Source: Kitasatospora kifunensis
Lineage (GTDB): Bacteria > Actinomycetota > Actinomycetes > Streptomycetales > Streptomycetaceae
Assembly (NCBI RefSeq): GCF_014203855.1
Contig: NZ_JACHJV010000002.1
Coordinates: forward strand, 927,833 to 991,832
Reading direction: 5' to 3'
Length of the DNA: 64,000 bases
Below, in pieces: positions 41,536-49,105 of the stretch. The notes beneath the pieces were generated by a model. The model saw only the letters and a program-made list of their open reading frames with translations, was not told the origin of the DNA and ran no database searches. A program made the translations under genes and the position numbers. Numbering within the stretch: position 1 is the stretch's first letter; every line of letters starts with the position of its first letter.

Positions 41536-41986
41536 TTGCCTGGTCCCACACTGCGGCTGGCGTGCTGCCTGTGCCGCAGGCCCATCCCGCACGCCCACGA
41601 CGCCTACGCCCTGGACGCGGAGTGGCAGTGCCGATTCCCTCCATGACGGGCACCATCGCCTGCAGCAGCAGCGCCACGCGTACGGACTGGGTCTGCCTCC
41701 AGACTGGCGGCGGCTTCGTGGCCGGCCACATCCCGCGCCAGTGAAGCGCCGGGATATCGATGCCTGGGGCCACATCCTCGGCTACGGCACCCACACAGCC
41801 ATCACGATGCTGTACCCGCGCTCCCCCCTCCTCCAAGGCGCCGAGCCCTACCTGCGCCACACTGCGCACCGTCGCGGAGTCAACCCGGACGTCGCCGCGA
41901 AGCTCCAGGACGTCCTGCGGGAGTGGGACACCGATCGCTGCGGAACGGCCGCTACCGGCAGGCACAAGATCTCTGCCCTGGCCTGA
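41536..41986 (+). pseudogene. decayed small Cys-rich streptomycete protein, split over three frames
   Basis: Three consecutive frames each hold one plausible piece of one protein. The first reads LRLACCLCRRPIPHAHDAYA and LDAEWQCRFPP then TGA (about 41553-41640). The second continues MTGTIACSSSATRTDWVCLQ and TGGGFVAGHIPRQ then TGA (to 41744). The third continues RRDIDAWGHILGYGTHTAIT, YPRSPLLQGAEPYLRHTA and KLQDVLREWD to the stop at 41986. Two CxxC-like pairs and a helical tail suggest a small zinc-binding regulator. At least two indels are needed, so the gene is dead unless the sequence has errors. Confidence 0.5.
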
Positions 41987-42804
41987 TCCCGGGAGCGAAC
42001 GTCCTGGCGTCCAACCCCGGCGGGAGCACCAACAGCCGGGCAGACCCCGCCGAGCACGGCAGGGCCTGAAGCGAGCCGATCCGCGTGACAGGGGGTGGGT
42101 GCAGGGGCGGCCGCACCAGTGCCTGGACCGGTGGCTGCAGGGGTGTACCAAGGGGTGGGCCGAGCGGTGCAACCACCTCCTGGCCGGGGCGATCATCGCC
42201 GCAGGCCAAGGCCTTTGGGCAAGCCCCCTGGCGCCGACGACACCTCTATCCACGCAATAGCCGTGGAGCAGAGGTGTGCGATCGCCTCCGACGGCCGGGC
42301 GGCGCCGGGCCCGCAGCGTCGAGCCGCGCCCGACGGGCCGTCATGTCCCGCTCGCCCTGACCACCCTGGCCCGCGCCGGCCACCGAACCGCTAACGCCGG
42401 TCAGCGCCTGGTCGTCCTCACCGCGGCCGACCCGAAGCGCGCGGCGGCCCTCCAAGCCCAGCTGGACCGGCTGATTCTGGCCGACGGGCACGGACAGCAG
42501 GCCACGGTTCGGCGCCCGAGCCTGGCGGTGTGCGCCGGAGATGGACGAGGCGGCGGCCGCGCTGCGCTGGCCTGCCCAACGGGGTTCTGCGGGCCGTGGC
42601 TGCCGCTCCCGGGTGTCGGGGCTCAGCGAAGGACGCTACGACGCTGACCGCTGGGCAGGCTTTGGCGCTGCTGGCAGTTGAGCAGTGATGTCGGCCGCAG
42701 AGCACAGCACTCCCGCTGGGAAGTTCTGCTAAATCGCTCAGAATCTTGGGAAATCTTGTGTTAGCGTGATCTCCTTGATCATCACTGCCTTGGGGGTACT
42801 CGCT
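41987..42804. other. 818-bp stretch without a recognisable gene
   Basis: No open frame here looks convincingly coding. GGTGGGTGCAGGGG (42094-42107) and GGTGGCTGCAGGGG (42130-42143) are near-identical G-rich copies 36 bp apart. A GGGCAAGCC at 42217 belongs to the T4SS-type repeat. A frame around 42360-42480 reads NAGQRLVVLTAADPKRAAAL on the plus strand and may be a gene scrap. The last 100 bp before 42805 are unusually A/T-rich and probably hold the promoter of the RAMA gene. Confidence 0.5.
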
Positions 42805-43215
42805 GTGCCGACGCTGAGCATCCACTTCGAACCGGAGATCCTGGCCCACCTGGCCCAGGCTGCGGCGGGGGATACGGTTCACGTGACCCTGAGCCTCGGG
42901 GCCGATTCGGCTCCGGCACAAGTCGGCGCCGTGACTCCCAGGGGTCCGCTCGCTGAGATCATGAAGGCGGGCCTGCTCGCAGCCGGTACCGCGCTGGCCT
43001 TCCGTCAGCCGCGGGCCAATCGCGTAGGGCGAGCAGTCGTTACGCCTGACGGCCAACTCATTGTCGACGGGCACCCGCTGCCCTTCCCTTCGCCGTCCAA
43101 GGCGGCCGGGGCAGTGACGGGGAACCTGATCAACGGGTGGACGCTGTGGCACGACCCTGATGGACGGACACTCGACGACCTTCGCGAGGAGCTCAAGAAG
43201 CGGACCACCGAGTAG
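42805..43215 (+). CDS. stand-alone RAMA-domain protein
   Basis: The start is GTG 42805 (PTLSIHFEPEIL) with a G-rich site 8 nt upstream; an earlier in-frame GTG at 42766 is less likely. The 136 residues end with a RAMA domain: LAEIMKAGLLAAGTALAF, RAVVTPDGQLIVDGHPLPFP, SPSKAAGAVTGNLINGWTLW and LDDLREELKKR. RAMA domains accompany restriction endonucleases, methylases and some antiphage proteins, and may read DNA modification. Here it stands alone with a short N-terminal part. It sits between the T4SS array and an HTH protein, with its own A/T-rich upstream. Confidence 0.7.
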   Translation: MPTLSIHFEPEILAHLAQAAAGDTVHVTLSLGADSAPAQVGAVTPRGPLAEIMKAGLLAAGTALAFRQPRANRVGRAVVTPDGQLIVDGHPLPFPSPSKAAGAVTGNLINGWTLWHDPDGRTLDDLREELKKRTTE

Positions 43216-43232
43216 AGATCTGAAAATACGAA

Positions 43233-43269
43233 AGCGGCCCCACCAAATCCGCCAAGATTCTGGGCCGCT
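43233..43269 (+). terminator. hairpin after the RAMA gene
   Basis: AGCGGCCC (43233-43240) pairs with GGGCCGCT (43262-43269), an 8-bp GC stem with a 21-nt loop, 18 nt past the stop at 43215. No T-run follows. Confidence 0.5.
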
Positions 43270-43505
43270 CTCGTCAACCAGACAACCTGTTGGGCTGTCG
43301 TCGGTCCGACGGTACCAGTCGTACCCCGCAGGGAGCGAGAGATACCGATCTCCTCGCCCGGCTGGGGGGACACGCCTGGTGCTGACGGACTGGCGGCAGC
43401 GGGAAAGAGAGCACCCCCTGAGCACCGCCGTTCTGCGGCGCAGCCGTGTCACTCCGGCCGCCGCCACCTCACCCTTATCAGATGCGGGCACCCGGCTGAT
43501 CATTC

Positions 43506-43519
43506 GTGACGCACGTCAC
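43506..43519. promoter_or_regulatory. GTGACG-CA-CGTCAC inverted repeat (Crp-like)
   Basis: GTGACG (43506-43511) and CGTCAC (43514-43519) form a tight dyad that fits the GTG-N6-GNCAC pattern reported for Streptomyces Crp. A further CGTCAC half-site is at 43530. It lies about 140 bp before the HTH gene at 43657. The match could be chance in GC-rich DNA. Confidence 0.3.
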
Positions 43520-43564
43520 GCCAGCCAGCGTCACGCCGACCTCGAATTCCGGACCCCTAGGGGC

Positions 43565-43660
43565 ATGTCGCAGCACACCCGTGTCCAGGCCCGCCCCAAC
43601 TGCCTCCCGGCCGGGCAGCTCCTGGCGGCCGCTGCCGCTGGTTCGGTGGTGACCCTGTGA
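43565..43660 (+). CDS. possible 31-residue leader protein coupled to the HTH gene
   Basis: ATG 43565 opens a 31-codon frame ending LLAAAAAGSVVTL, with its TGA overlapping the GTG of the next gene (GTGA at 43657-43660). A short GGGG stretch lies directly before the ATG, closer than usual. The overlap suggests a leader that helps initiate the HTH protein, but the composition is Ala-rich and could be chance. Confidence 0.3.
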   Translation: MSQHTRVQARPNCLPAGQLLAAAAAGSVVTL

Positions 43661-45042
43661 GTCTGGAGCCGATGGTGTGGGCCCTCAGCGGTGACGCGCC
43701 GGTCGCCGACGTGAACGAGTACGCCGTCCTCGGATGCATGGCCGAGACCGCCGACCGCGACGGCTGCGGGACCTGGCAGTCGAAGGAGACCATCGCCAGC
43801 CGCGTGCACGTCTCCGAGGAGACCGTGAAGCGGTGCTGGCGCAACATGCGGCGCCGCGGGCTGATCGCCAAGGGGGACCAGTCGCTGGTCAAGCACTACC
43901 GCGCCGACCGGCGTCCCGTGGTCTACGACCTGCTCATCCCCTACGACTGGTTCAGCAACATCGAGCGGACGAACGCCGAGCGGGCCCGGCTCGGCCGTGA
44001 GCCGCTGACGCCCGAGAACCGGCCGCCGATCGCGCCGGCCCAGCCCAAGAAGCAGCGAGCGGACAAGGGCGCCTCCCGCCCGAAGCGCACACCGTCCGAC
44101 CAGGAGGGACCGGAGCGGGGGAACTCAGAGACCCCCCGTGGCAAGACGTCCGAAACGCCCCACGGGGGAACTGCAAGTCATCGGCGGGGGAACTGCAAGT
44201 CGTCCACGGGGGGTCTTGTAGATCCCCAAACCAGTACCTTTAACCCAACTACTGAACCAGTAGCCTCTCCCGTCCTTCCGTCCATCCGTGAACCTGACGC
44301 GCGCGCGAGCAAGGCGCGGACGGGGGAGGAACGGACGGACGGCGGCGAAGTCGAGCAGCAGGAGACCCAGGGGCCCGGAGTGCCGGTCGCGTCGCAGGGC
44401 GTGGAGCTGCTGGTGGAACTCGGCCGCCGGGAGCCGCGGATGGCGCTGGCGGGCAAGGTCCTCTCCGATCAGGGGGCGCTGGTGGAGGGCCTGCTGGCGG
44501 TCGGCTGGAGCTGGAGCGCGTTGCTGAATGTCCTGGGCGCTCCGCTGCCGGAGAAGATCACCAGGAGTGTCGGCGCGGTCATCGCCAAGCGGATCGAGCT
44601 GATCCCGGCCTGCCCGCCCGTGCAGCGCGACCCGTCGGTGCTGCCGGCGGGTGTACCCGCACCGCGGACTGTCGAGCAGGAGCTGGAGAGCCGGTCGCAG
44701 CACGAGTGCCAGGGCCGGGACGGGGAGTGCGGCCGCCAGGTGCCGACCAAGGGTGCCCTGTGCTCCGCCTGCAAGAAGCCCTGCTCGGCGGGGTGCGGGC
44801 GCGGTCCGGCGGAGCCTGCCCGCCGGGACGGCCTGTGCCGGGGATGCATCCAGGACGAGGCGGACGCCGCTTTGCCCCGGTGCCTGGACGGCTGCGGGCG
44901 CCCGGCCGTGCGCAGCGACGGCCGCTGCCCGGCCTGTCACCGCGAGGAGACGGGACGTCGGGCGGAGGAGCAGGAACTGGCGCAGGCCCGCGAGGCGCTG
45001 GCGGCGCTGCTCGGCACGGAGTCCGCCGGGGCGCCGTCGTGA
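43657..45042 (+). CDS. HTH protein with Cys-rich C-terminus, candidate replication initiator or regulator
   Basis: GTG 43657 starts a 461-residue protein. Residues about 15-90 form a winged HTH: VNEYAVLGCMAETADRDGCG, QSKETIASRVHVSEETVKRC and WRNMRRRGLIAKG. Then comes a low-complexity linker with repeats of the type RGNSETPRGKTSETPHGG, seen in similar phage and plasmid proteins. Residues about 350-430 carry many Cys (CGRQVPTKGALCSACKKPCS, CLDGCGRPAVRSDGRCPACH), probably zinc-binding. HTH plus Cys-rich tail is known in actinobacterial mobile-element replication or regulatory proteins. Function is inferred from that context. Confidence 0.65.
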   Translation: MSLEPMVWALSGDAPVADVNEYAVLGCMAETADRDGCGTWQSKETIASRVHVSEETVKRCWRNMRRRGLIAKGDQSLVKHYRADRRPVVYDLLIPYDWFSNIERTNAERARLGREPLTPENRPPIAPAQPKKQRADKGASRPKRTPSDQEGPERGNSETPRGKTSETPHGGTASHRRGNCKSSTGGLVDPQTSTFNPTTEPVASPVLPSIREPDARASKARTGEERTDGGEVEQQETQGPGVPVASQGVELLVELGRREPRMALAGKVLSDQGALVEGLLAVGWSWSALLNVLGAPLPEKITRSVGAVIAKRIELIPACPPVQRDPSVLPAGVPAPRTVEQELESRSQHECQGRDGECGRQVPTKGALCSACKKPCSAGCGRGPAEPARRDGLCRGCIQDEADAALPRCLDGCGRPAVRSDGRCPACHREETGRRAEEQELAQAREALAALLGTESAGAPS

Positions 45043-45547
45043 GGGCGTCTAGCGCGGGGCGGGGGAGATCATTCCGCCCCGCGCTGCCCTGGGGGCCCCA
45101 AGGCGCTTCTGGGCGATCTTCGGCCCCTGCTGCGTGGATTCCAGTAGCGGGTTCGAGATCGCCTGTCAGAAGACGATCCAGGGCATCGCTCGAGAGCCCG
45201 TTCGCATGTGCAAAGCCCGCTCTGCTCGGCCGCCGATCGACCAGCACCGCTCCGCGAACCGATCCATCCCCGCTACCGTCGTTTCTGCGGGCCGCCTCGT
45301 GCGGCGCGCCACCACCCTCGAACAGTACACCCGTCGGGATACGCAGCAAGGGGTGTGCGCCTGAGCAGCGAGAAGCCCCGCCCATGCGCCACGGGGGGCG
45401 ACGCACAGACGGGGCTGAGTTGCTGCGGTCAGCCGAGCTTGCGGGCTTTGCCGACACAGGGACCGCCCCTGTGCCGTCTTGCACTTGCGACCTGCCCTGG
45501 ACAGATGCTGTCCAAGGGGATGTCCGGGGCGGGGGCCTGGTACATGC
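45043..45547. other. 505-bp gap; one hairpin and no convincing gene
   Basis: AGCCCCG (45374-45380) and CGGGGCT (45410-45416) form a hairpin with a 29-nt loop that may end transcription from the upstream HTH gene. Frames on both strands here give Arg/Pro/Ala-rich translations with no recognisable motifs, so I call no gene. Confidence 0.5.
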
Positions 45548-45841
45548 TCACGTGAAGGCAGCGACGACGTCACGGGCGCGGGGGCACCTGGCGAGGCGTG
45601 CGTGTTCGCGCATCAGTACGCGGAAGTCCACCAGGGCGCTTCTGTCGTGTGCCGCTTGGGCCGTCTGCTGCCGGGTGTCCAGCTCATCGCAGCGTAGGCA
45701 CGGGAGACGCGGAACCTTGGGAGTCTCGGGCACCTGCTTCAACGGCTCATCAACGGCCGTCTTCTGGTCGCGCACATGATCTTCCAAGTCTCTGATCTTC
45801 CTTTCTGGTTGGGCGTGTTCTTCAGCGTGATGGCTGTACAT
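45548..45841 (-). CDS. small protein with a CxxC motif
   Basis: The 97-residue protein starts at ATG 45841, inside the end of the gene before it; AAGGGA lies just upstream. It has a charged helical N-terminus (YSHHAEEHAQPERKIRDLED), then a CLRCDELDTRQQTAQAAHDR and SALVDFRVLMREHARL stretch. It resembles small phage-associated proteins of Streptomyces in which a Cys pair precedes a DxAxLxRHxE-like helix. Function is unknown. Confidence 0.5.
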   Translation of the reverse strand: MYSHHAEEHAQPERKIRDLEDHVRDQKTAVDEPLKQVPETPKVPRLPCLRCDELDTRQQTAQAAHDRSALVDFRVLMREHARLARCPRARDVVAAFT

Positions 45842-46055
45842 TTCCCTTTGCGAGGTGCATGGCCATCTGCCGGGCCTCCCCGCGTCCCCGGATGCGGATT
45901 CCCCACGACACCAGGTCGGCGCGGATCACCCTGGCCGGTTCGCCTTCGCTGGTCGCGAGATCTTTCAGCGTCGTACCGTTCGTGTAGTCGGCGATCAGGC
46001 GGCTCTTGCGGGCCTCTTCCGGGGTGGGGATGGGGGTGAAGGTGGTCTCAGTCAT
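45822..46055 (-). CDS. small HTH protein
   Basis: ATG 46055 gives 77 residues: an N-terminal tail, then an HTH-like segment EEARKSRLIADYTNGTTLKD, LATSEGEPARVIRADLVSWG, IRIRGRGEARQMAM. Such small HTH proteins occur in actinobacterial phage satellites and plasmids. It overlaps the downstream Cys-pair gene by 20 nt, so the two are probably coupled. Confidence 0.55.
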   Translation of the reverse strand: MTETTFTPIPTPEEARKSRLIADYTNGTTLKDLATSEGEPARVIRADLVSWGIRIRGRGEARQMAMHLAKGNVQPSR

Positions 46056-46100
46056 GGCGTTCTCTCAACTGGCCTATCTCTGTGGGGGCTGCGTGTTGGG

Positions 46101-46142
46101 CCCGCACCGGCCGCCGATGCCATGACGAATGACCGGTGCGGG
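46101..46142. terminator. hairpin with a 10-bp stem
   Basis: CCCGCACCGG (46101-46110) pairs perfectly with CCGGTGCGGG (46133-46142) across a 22-nt loop. It lies between two minus-strand gene sets, 45 bp upstream of the small HTH gene, and could act as a terminator or an attenuator. Confidence 0.5.
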
Positions 46143-46210
46143 GGTCCCCTTAACCGAGTAGCGGGGACCACCCCCGCCCTGAGTCTCCAATTCGGGGCGG
46201 GGTTGTAAGG

Positions 46211-46253
46211 CCCGTGCCGGACCGGAACTGTTCCACGGTCAGTCCGGCACGGG
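46211..46253 (-). terminator. terminator hairpin after the 46257-46765 genes
   Basis: CCCGTGCCGGAC (46211-46222) pairs with GTCCGGCACGGG (46242-46253), a perfect 12-bp stem with a 19-nt loop. On the minus strand it begins 3 nt after the stop of the gene ending at 46257. Confidence 0.7.
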
Positions 46254-46256
46254 GGT

Positions 46257-46496
46257 CTATTGGGCTTTCAACTCGACCGATGCAGTGCTGAGTTGAGCCA
46301 CAACCCGGATTCGATGGATGTAGCGCGCTGCCCGCTCGAATCCAGTCTGGCAGTACGGGAGCGTCACCAACTGGCCGTCCAGGGTGGGGATCTGCGGTCC
46401 GGGGGCCACCAGGGTCGGACGGTCGCAGCAGACACAGCGCCCAAGACGCCATTGATGCAGGGGCGGCAGTGGGACAGGTTCGCAACTGGCTTCCAT
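46257..46496 (-). CDS. small Cys-containing protein
   Basis: I choose ATG 46496 because it overlaps the upstream stop by one base (TGATG); an earlier ATG at 46526 is in frame. The 79 residues have PPLHQWRLGRCVCCDRPTLV with a CxxC pair, then LVTLPYCQTGFERAARYIHR. No known family is recognised. It forms a pair with the gene before it and lies divergent to the XRE-DUF5753 gene. Confidence 0.5.
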   Translation of the reverse strand: MEASCEPVPLPPLHQWRLGRCVCCDRPTLVAPGPQIPTLDGQLVTLPYCQTGFERAARYIHRIRVVAQLSTASVELKAQ

Positions 46497-46765
46497 CAGG
46501 CACGCCCGTCCGGCAGCCGGATGCACTCAGGAGACCGGCGCGTGCTGCGCTGGGAAACGGGAGTCAACTCGGCGCCAGGGTTGACCGGTTCGAGCTTGTT
46601 CGGGTCGGTGTCCCACTCGACCCCTCCCCCGGACGGGCGAAGGTAGGCCCGGCCGCCCAGGGTGCCCATGTAGATGCCGCTCGCGCCCGGGTGGACCAAG
46701 TCGTTTACCGGTGCGCCGACTTGGGGCCGGTAGATCGTGGTGGGGGTGGTGGCCGGTCTGGACAT
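46496..46765 (-). CDS. small protein divergent to the XRE-DUF5753 gene
   Basis: ATG 46765 has a GGAG ribosome site and gives 89 residues: PATTPTTIYRPQVGAPVNDL, GIYMGTLGGRAYLRPSGGGV and WDTDPNKLEPVNPGAE. The beta-strand-rich centre resembles small streptomycete proteins often found across from XRE-DUF5753 regulators. Function unknown. It is 107 bp from the divergent XRE start. Confidence 0.55.
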   Translation of the reverse strand: MSRPATTPTTIYRPQVGAPVNDLVHPGASGIYMGTLGGRAYLRPSGGGVEWDTDPNKLEPVNPGAELTPVSQRSTRRSPECIRLPDGRA

Positions 46766-46872
46766 GACCGCTCCTCTCCGTAGTGGAGCTACTACCAAGC
46801 ACGGTGACTGTCTCGTAGCATCTGGAACCTGCGCAACGTGCGGTTCGGGAAATACAAGTTGATGGGAAGTCG

Positions 46873-47709
46873 ATGAACATCAAGCGTCTAGATCCGAGCG
46901 CATCCCCTGGGGCAGCCTTTGGGGACCAACTTCGCAGGTCACGCAATGAGAGGGGGTGGACTCAGACACAGGCTGGCGAGCACTTAGGGTGCACCGGCTC
47001 GCATCTGTCCGGCGTAGAAAACGCCCGCAAGTTGCCCGGACGTAAGTTCGCAATCCGGGCGGATGAGGTGTTCGGCACCGGGCTGACCTTTCAGATCCTC
47101 TGGCAGGCGATCAAGAACCGGGCGTTCCTGGAGGGTTTCCCTGAGTACGCGGCCAAGGAAGCTCATGCAACGGTGCTGAGGATCTTCCAACCCCGAATCG
47201 TTCATGGTCTGTTGCAGACTGCCGAGTACGCCGTTGCATGGGAGTCGGGCAACGTCCTACGAGGCAAGGCCAGTCAGGAACAGGCGGATGCCCGAGTCAA
47301 GCTCTTGCTTGACCGTCAGCGCATCCTTGCGAAGCCCTCACGCCCGACTCTCAGCGTGATCATGGATGAGACGTGCCTGCGTCGACCGGTCGGCGGCCCG
47401 CTCGTGATGATCAGGCAGCTTCGGCATCTTGAGGACCTTGCCCAGCAGCCGAAAACCACGATCCAAATCGCGCCGGACTCGTTGGCCGAAGCTCACCCGC
47501 TCAACCATCCCGTAACCCTGCTCACACTGCCTGGCCGCGTGGTGCTCGGGTACACGGAAGGGCTTCAACGCGGCTACCTGGAGCGGGATAGTGAGACCGT
47601 GGTCGGTTGGGCTGACGACTACGATCAACTACGGGTCGAGGCACTGCCCCGAGCTGCATCGTTGGCGATGATCCGCAGGCTGCGAGAGGAATATGAAAAT
47701 GCATCATGA
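46873..47709 (+). CDS. XRE-DUF5753 regulator
   Basis: The 278-residue protein has an N-terminal XRE HTH (GDQLRRSRNERGWTQTQAGE, HLGCTGSHLSGVENARKLPG) and a DUF5753 domain (RIFQPRIVHGLLQTAEYAVA, VIMDETCLRRPVGGPLVMIR, HPVTLLTLPGRVVLGYTEGL, YDQLRVEALPRAASLAMIRR). This is the WhiJ-like type of regulator. Its stop overlaps the DUF397 gene that follows, the classic pairing in Streptomyces development and toxin-like loci. Confidence 0.87.
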   Translation: MNIKRLDPSASPGAAFGDQLRRSRNERGWTQTQAGEHLGCTGSHLSGVENARKLPGRKFAIRADEVFGTGLTFQILWQAIKNRAFLEGFPEYAAKEAHATVLRIFQPRIVHGLLQTAEYAVAWESGNVLRGKASQEQADARVKLLLDRQRILAKPSRPTLSVIMDETCLRRPVGGPLVMIRQLRHLEDLAQQPKTTIQIAPDSLAEAHPLNHPVTLLTLPGRVVLGYTEGLQRGYLERDSETVVGWADDYDQLRVEALPRAASLAMIRRLREEYENAS

Positions 47710-47905
47710 CCTAGCTGGCGCGACCTGGCGCACCAGCTCTTACTCAGGGAGCGGTGGGGACTGCATCGAGGTCGCCCCCAACATCCCCGACGTCGTCCCC
47801 GTCCGTGACTCAAAGGATCCCGAGGGAGGCGCCCTGGTGGTCCCCGCCGCATCCTGGTCCGCCTTCGTGGCCGGAGTCCAGGCAGGCGACTTCGGCACCG
47901 TTTGA
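47693..47905 (+). CDS. DUF397 protein paired with the XRE-DUF5753 regulator
   Basis: ATG 47693 (a second in-frame ATG at 47699) gives about 70 residues with the DUF397 signature: ATWRTSSYSGSGGDCIEVAP, VVPVRDSKDPEGGALVVPAA and SWSAFVAGVQAGDF. DUF397 proteins partner with WhiJ-type regulators and may antagonise them. The start overlaps the regulator stop by 17 nt. Confidence 0.85.
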   Translation: MKMHHDLAGATWRTSSYSGSGGDCIEVAPNIPDVVPVRDSKDPEGGALVVPAASWSAFVAGVQAGDFGTV

Positions 47906-47928
47906 CCTCATGCGGCGAGTCAATGCAC

Positions 47929-47982
47929 AGAGCCCCCGCACCGATCAGACCCCACTCGGGACTTGATCGGTACGGGGGCTCT
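47929..47982. terminator. strong bidirectional terminator hairpin
   Basis: AGAGCCCCCGCACCGATCA (47929-47947) pairs with TGATCGGTACGGGGGCTCT (47964-47982), 19 bp with one mismatch and a 16-nt loop. It separates the DUF397 gene from the convergent gene ending at 47990. Confidence 0.8.
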
Positions 47983-47989
47983 CGCTTGC

Positions 47990-48247
47990 TCAGCCGGTGG
48001 GAAGGTCAGCCAAGATCCGCCCGGCTCGTTCGGCGATCATGACCAAGGGTGGCTCGGTGCCGCCAGGGATCCGGCGCAGTCGCTCGACCTCATCCGGGCG
48101 CAGGACACCGAGAGCGGCCAGCTTGTGCCAACCCGGGAACGGCATCAGCGCATACACGCTATAGAAGCGCTCAGGGATGCCCAGTACCGCCCACTCTGCT
48201 GCGGAGCGCTCCAGGAACACCCCTGCCGGGTCCTTACGCCGTCTCAT
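47990..48247 (-). CDS. small phage-remnant protein of unknown function
   Basis: The 85-residue product overlaps the P27-like gene by ATGA. It contains RSAAEWAVLGIPERFYSVYA, GWHKLAALGVLRPDEVERLR and VMIAERAGRILADL. No domain is recognised. Its coupling to a small-terminase gene suggests a packaging or virion-related role in the ancestral phage. Confidence 0.6.
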   Translation of the reverse strand: MRRRKDPAGVFLERSAAEWAVLGIPERFYSVYALMPFPGWHKLAALGVLRPDEVERLRRIPGGTEPPLVMIAERAGRILADLPTG

Positions 48248-48588
48248 GACGCACCCCCGAGCCGATAGGACCCGCGCACGCCAACACGGCGCTGAGGCTG
48301 CGCATCCGTGTCATCCTCCGGGAGGCGCAGAGCGGCCACCAGGCGGGCGAACGCGATCCGCATTTGCCGTGCTTCGACCAATTCCGGGTTTACGCGGCCG
48401 GCGATCGTGTGCCCCTGCGCGGTGACCCGCTCATGAAGCACATCCAGGTCTGTCATAGTGCGGCAAACCTCTTCCAGTAGGGCTTTTTCATGAGCGCCGA
48501 GGTCATATTGCTCAGTGACTTCTGCCCACATTTGGGAGGCGCGGTCACCGAGACCGCTCGGGAATCCATCAATGTCCAAATTGCCCAA
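48244..48588 (-). CDS. P27-family small terminase subunit
   Basis: This 114-residue protein matches phage P27 small terminase proteins of actinobacteria: GLGDRASQMWAEVTEQYDLG, AHEKALLEEVCRTMTDLDVL and ELVEARQMRIAFARLVAALR, ending near RRVGVRGSYRLGG. Such subunits recognise the phage packaging site. No large terminase gene lies nearby, so the packaging module is incomplete. The ATG (48588) is 166 bp from the HNH gene. Confidence 0.8.
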   Translation of the reverse strand: MGNLDIDGFPSGLGDRASQMWAEVTEQYDLGAHEKALLEEVCRTMTDLDVLHERVTAQGHTIAGRVNPELVEARQMRIAFARLVAALRLPEDDTDAQPQRRVGVRGSYRLGGAS

Positions 48589-48674
48589 TCCTTGTTCGTT
48601 TCAGGTCACGCGCGTGCGTGTTTCACCTGGGGCCGGGTCCCTCTTGCGTGACGACCCAGAGATTAATGTACCCA

Positions 48675-48742
48675 CCTATACACCCTAACGTCCGTTTTCA
48701 GAGTCACACTTAGTAATGTGCGCACGTCACGGGATGTATAGG
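48675..48742. repeat. distant inverted repeat CCTATACA/TGTATAGG in an A/T-rich gap
   Basis: CCTATACA (48675-48682) and TGTATAGG (48735-48742) are perfect 8-bp inverted copies, 52 nt apart, extended to about 10 of 12 bp. They flank an A/T-rich segment between the HNH and small-terminase genes. The spacing is too long for a simple hairpin operator; it could mark a phage promoter pair, a packaging site or an HNH target. Confidence 0.4.
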
Positions 48743-48754
48743 ACCACGACCAGC

Positions 48755-49096
48755 CTAGGCCAAGCCGTCGCGCTTCCTGCCATTACAAGACCGGCAAAGG
48801 ACTTGCAAGTTCTCTCGGTCATCCAAGCCACCATTGGCCTTAGGGATGATGTGATCCACAGTGAGATCACTACTGGCATGTGATGCAATGCGGTAGCCCT
48901 TGCACCAATCACCATAGACTTCTCGGTGTCGAGCCAGCAGAGCCCTGGCTACTGTTCGCCACTTAGACCCATAGCCACGTGCTGTAGCACTACCACGCCG
49001 CCTATTGTGTGCAGCAAGGTATTCCGCCTGATGGGTTTCGCAGCGCGAAGGGTTGGTAGTCAGCTTGCCGCAATCAAGGCAAGGCCGTTTCGGCAT
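48755..49096 (-). CDS. HNH endonuclease (phage type)
   Basis: I choose ATG 49096 with AGGTGA upstream; an in-frame GTG at 49105 is possible. The 113-residue protein has an N-terminal zinc pair (PKRPCLDCGKLTTNPSRC) and the HNH core SDLTVDHIIPKANGGLDDRE followed by NLQVLCRSCNGRKR. This is the arrangement of small HNH nucleases next to phage head and terminase genes, where they assist packaging. It follows directly after the ancestral capsid stop (49106). Confidence 0.85.
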   Translation of the reverse strand: MPKRPCLDCGKLTTNPSRCETHQAEYLAAHNRRRGSATARGYGSKWRTVARALLARHREVYGDWCKGYRIASHASSDLTVDHIIPKANGGLDDRENLQVLCRSCNGRKRDGLA

Positions 49097-49105
49097 CCCT
49101 ATCAC

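Noticed and set aside
40269..41744. 491-codon plus-strand ORF over the sigma-like gene
   Set aside because: Low-complexity Gly/Pro translation antisense to a gene with a good ribosome site; only its last part overlaps the decayed Cys-rich gene.
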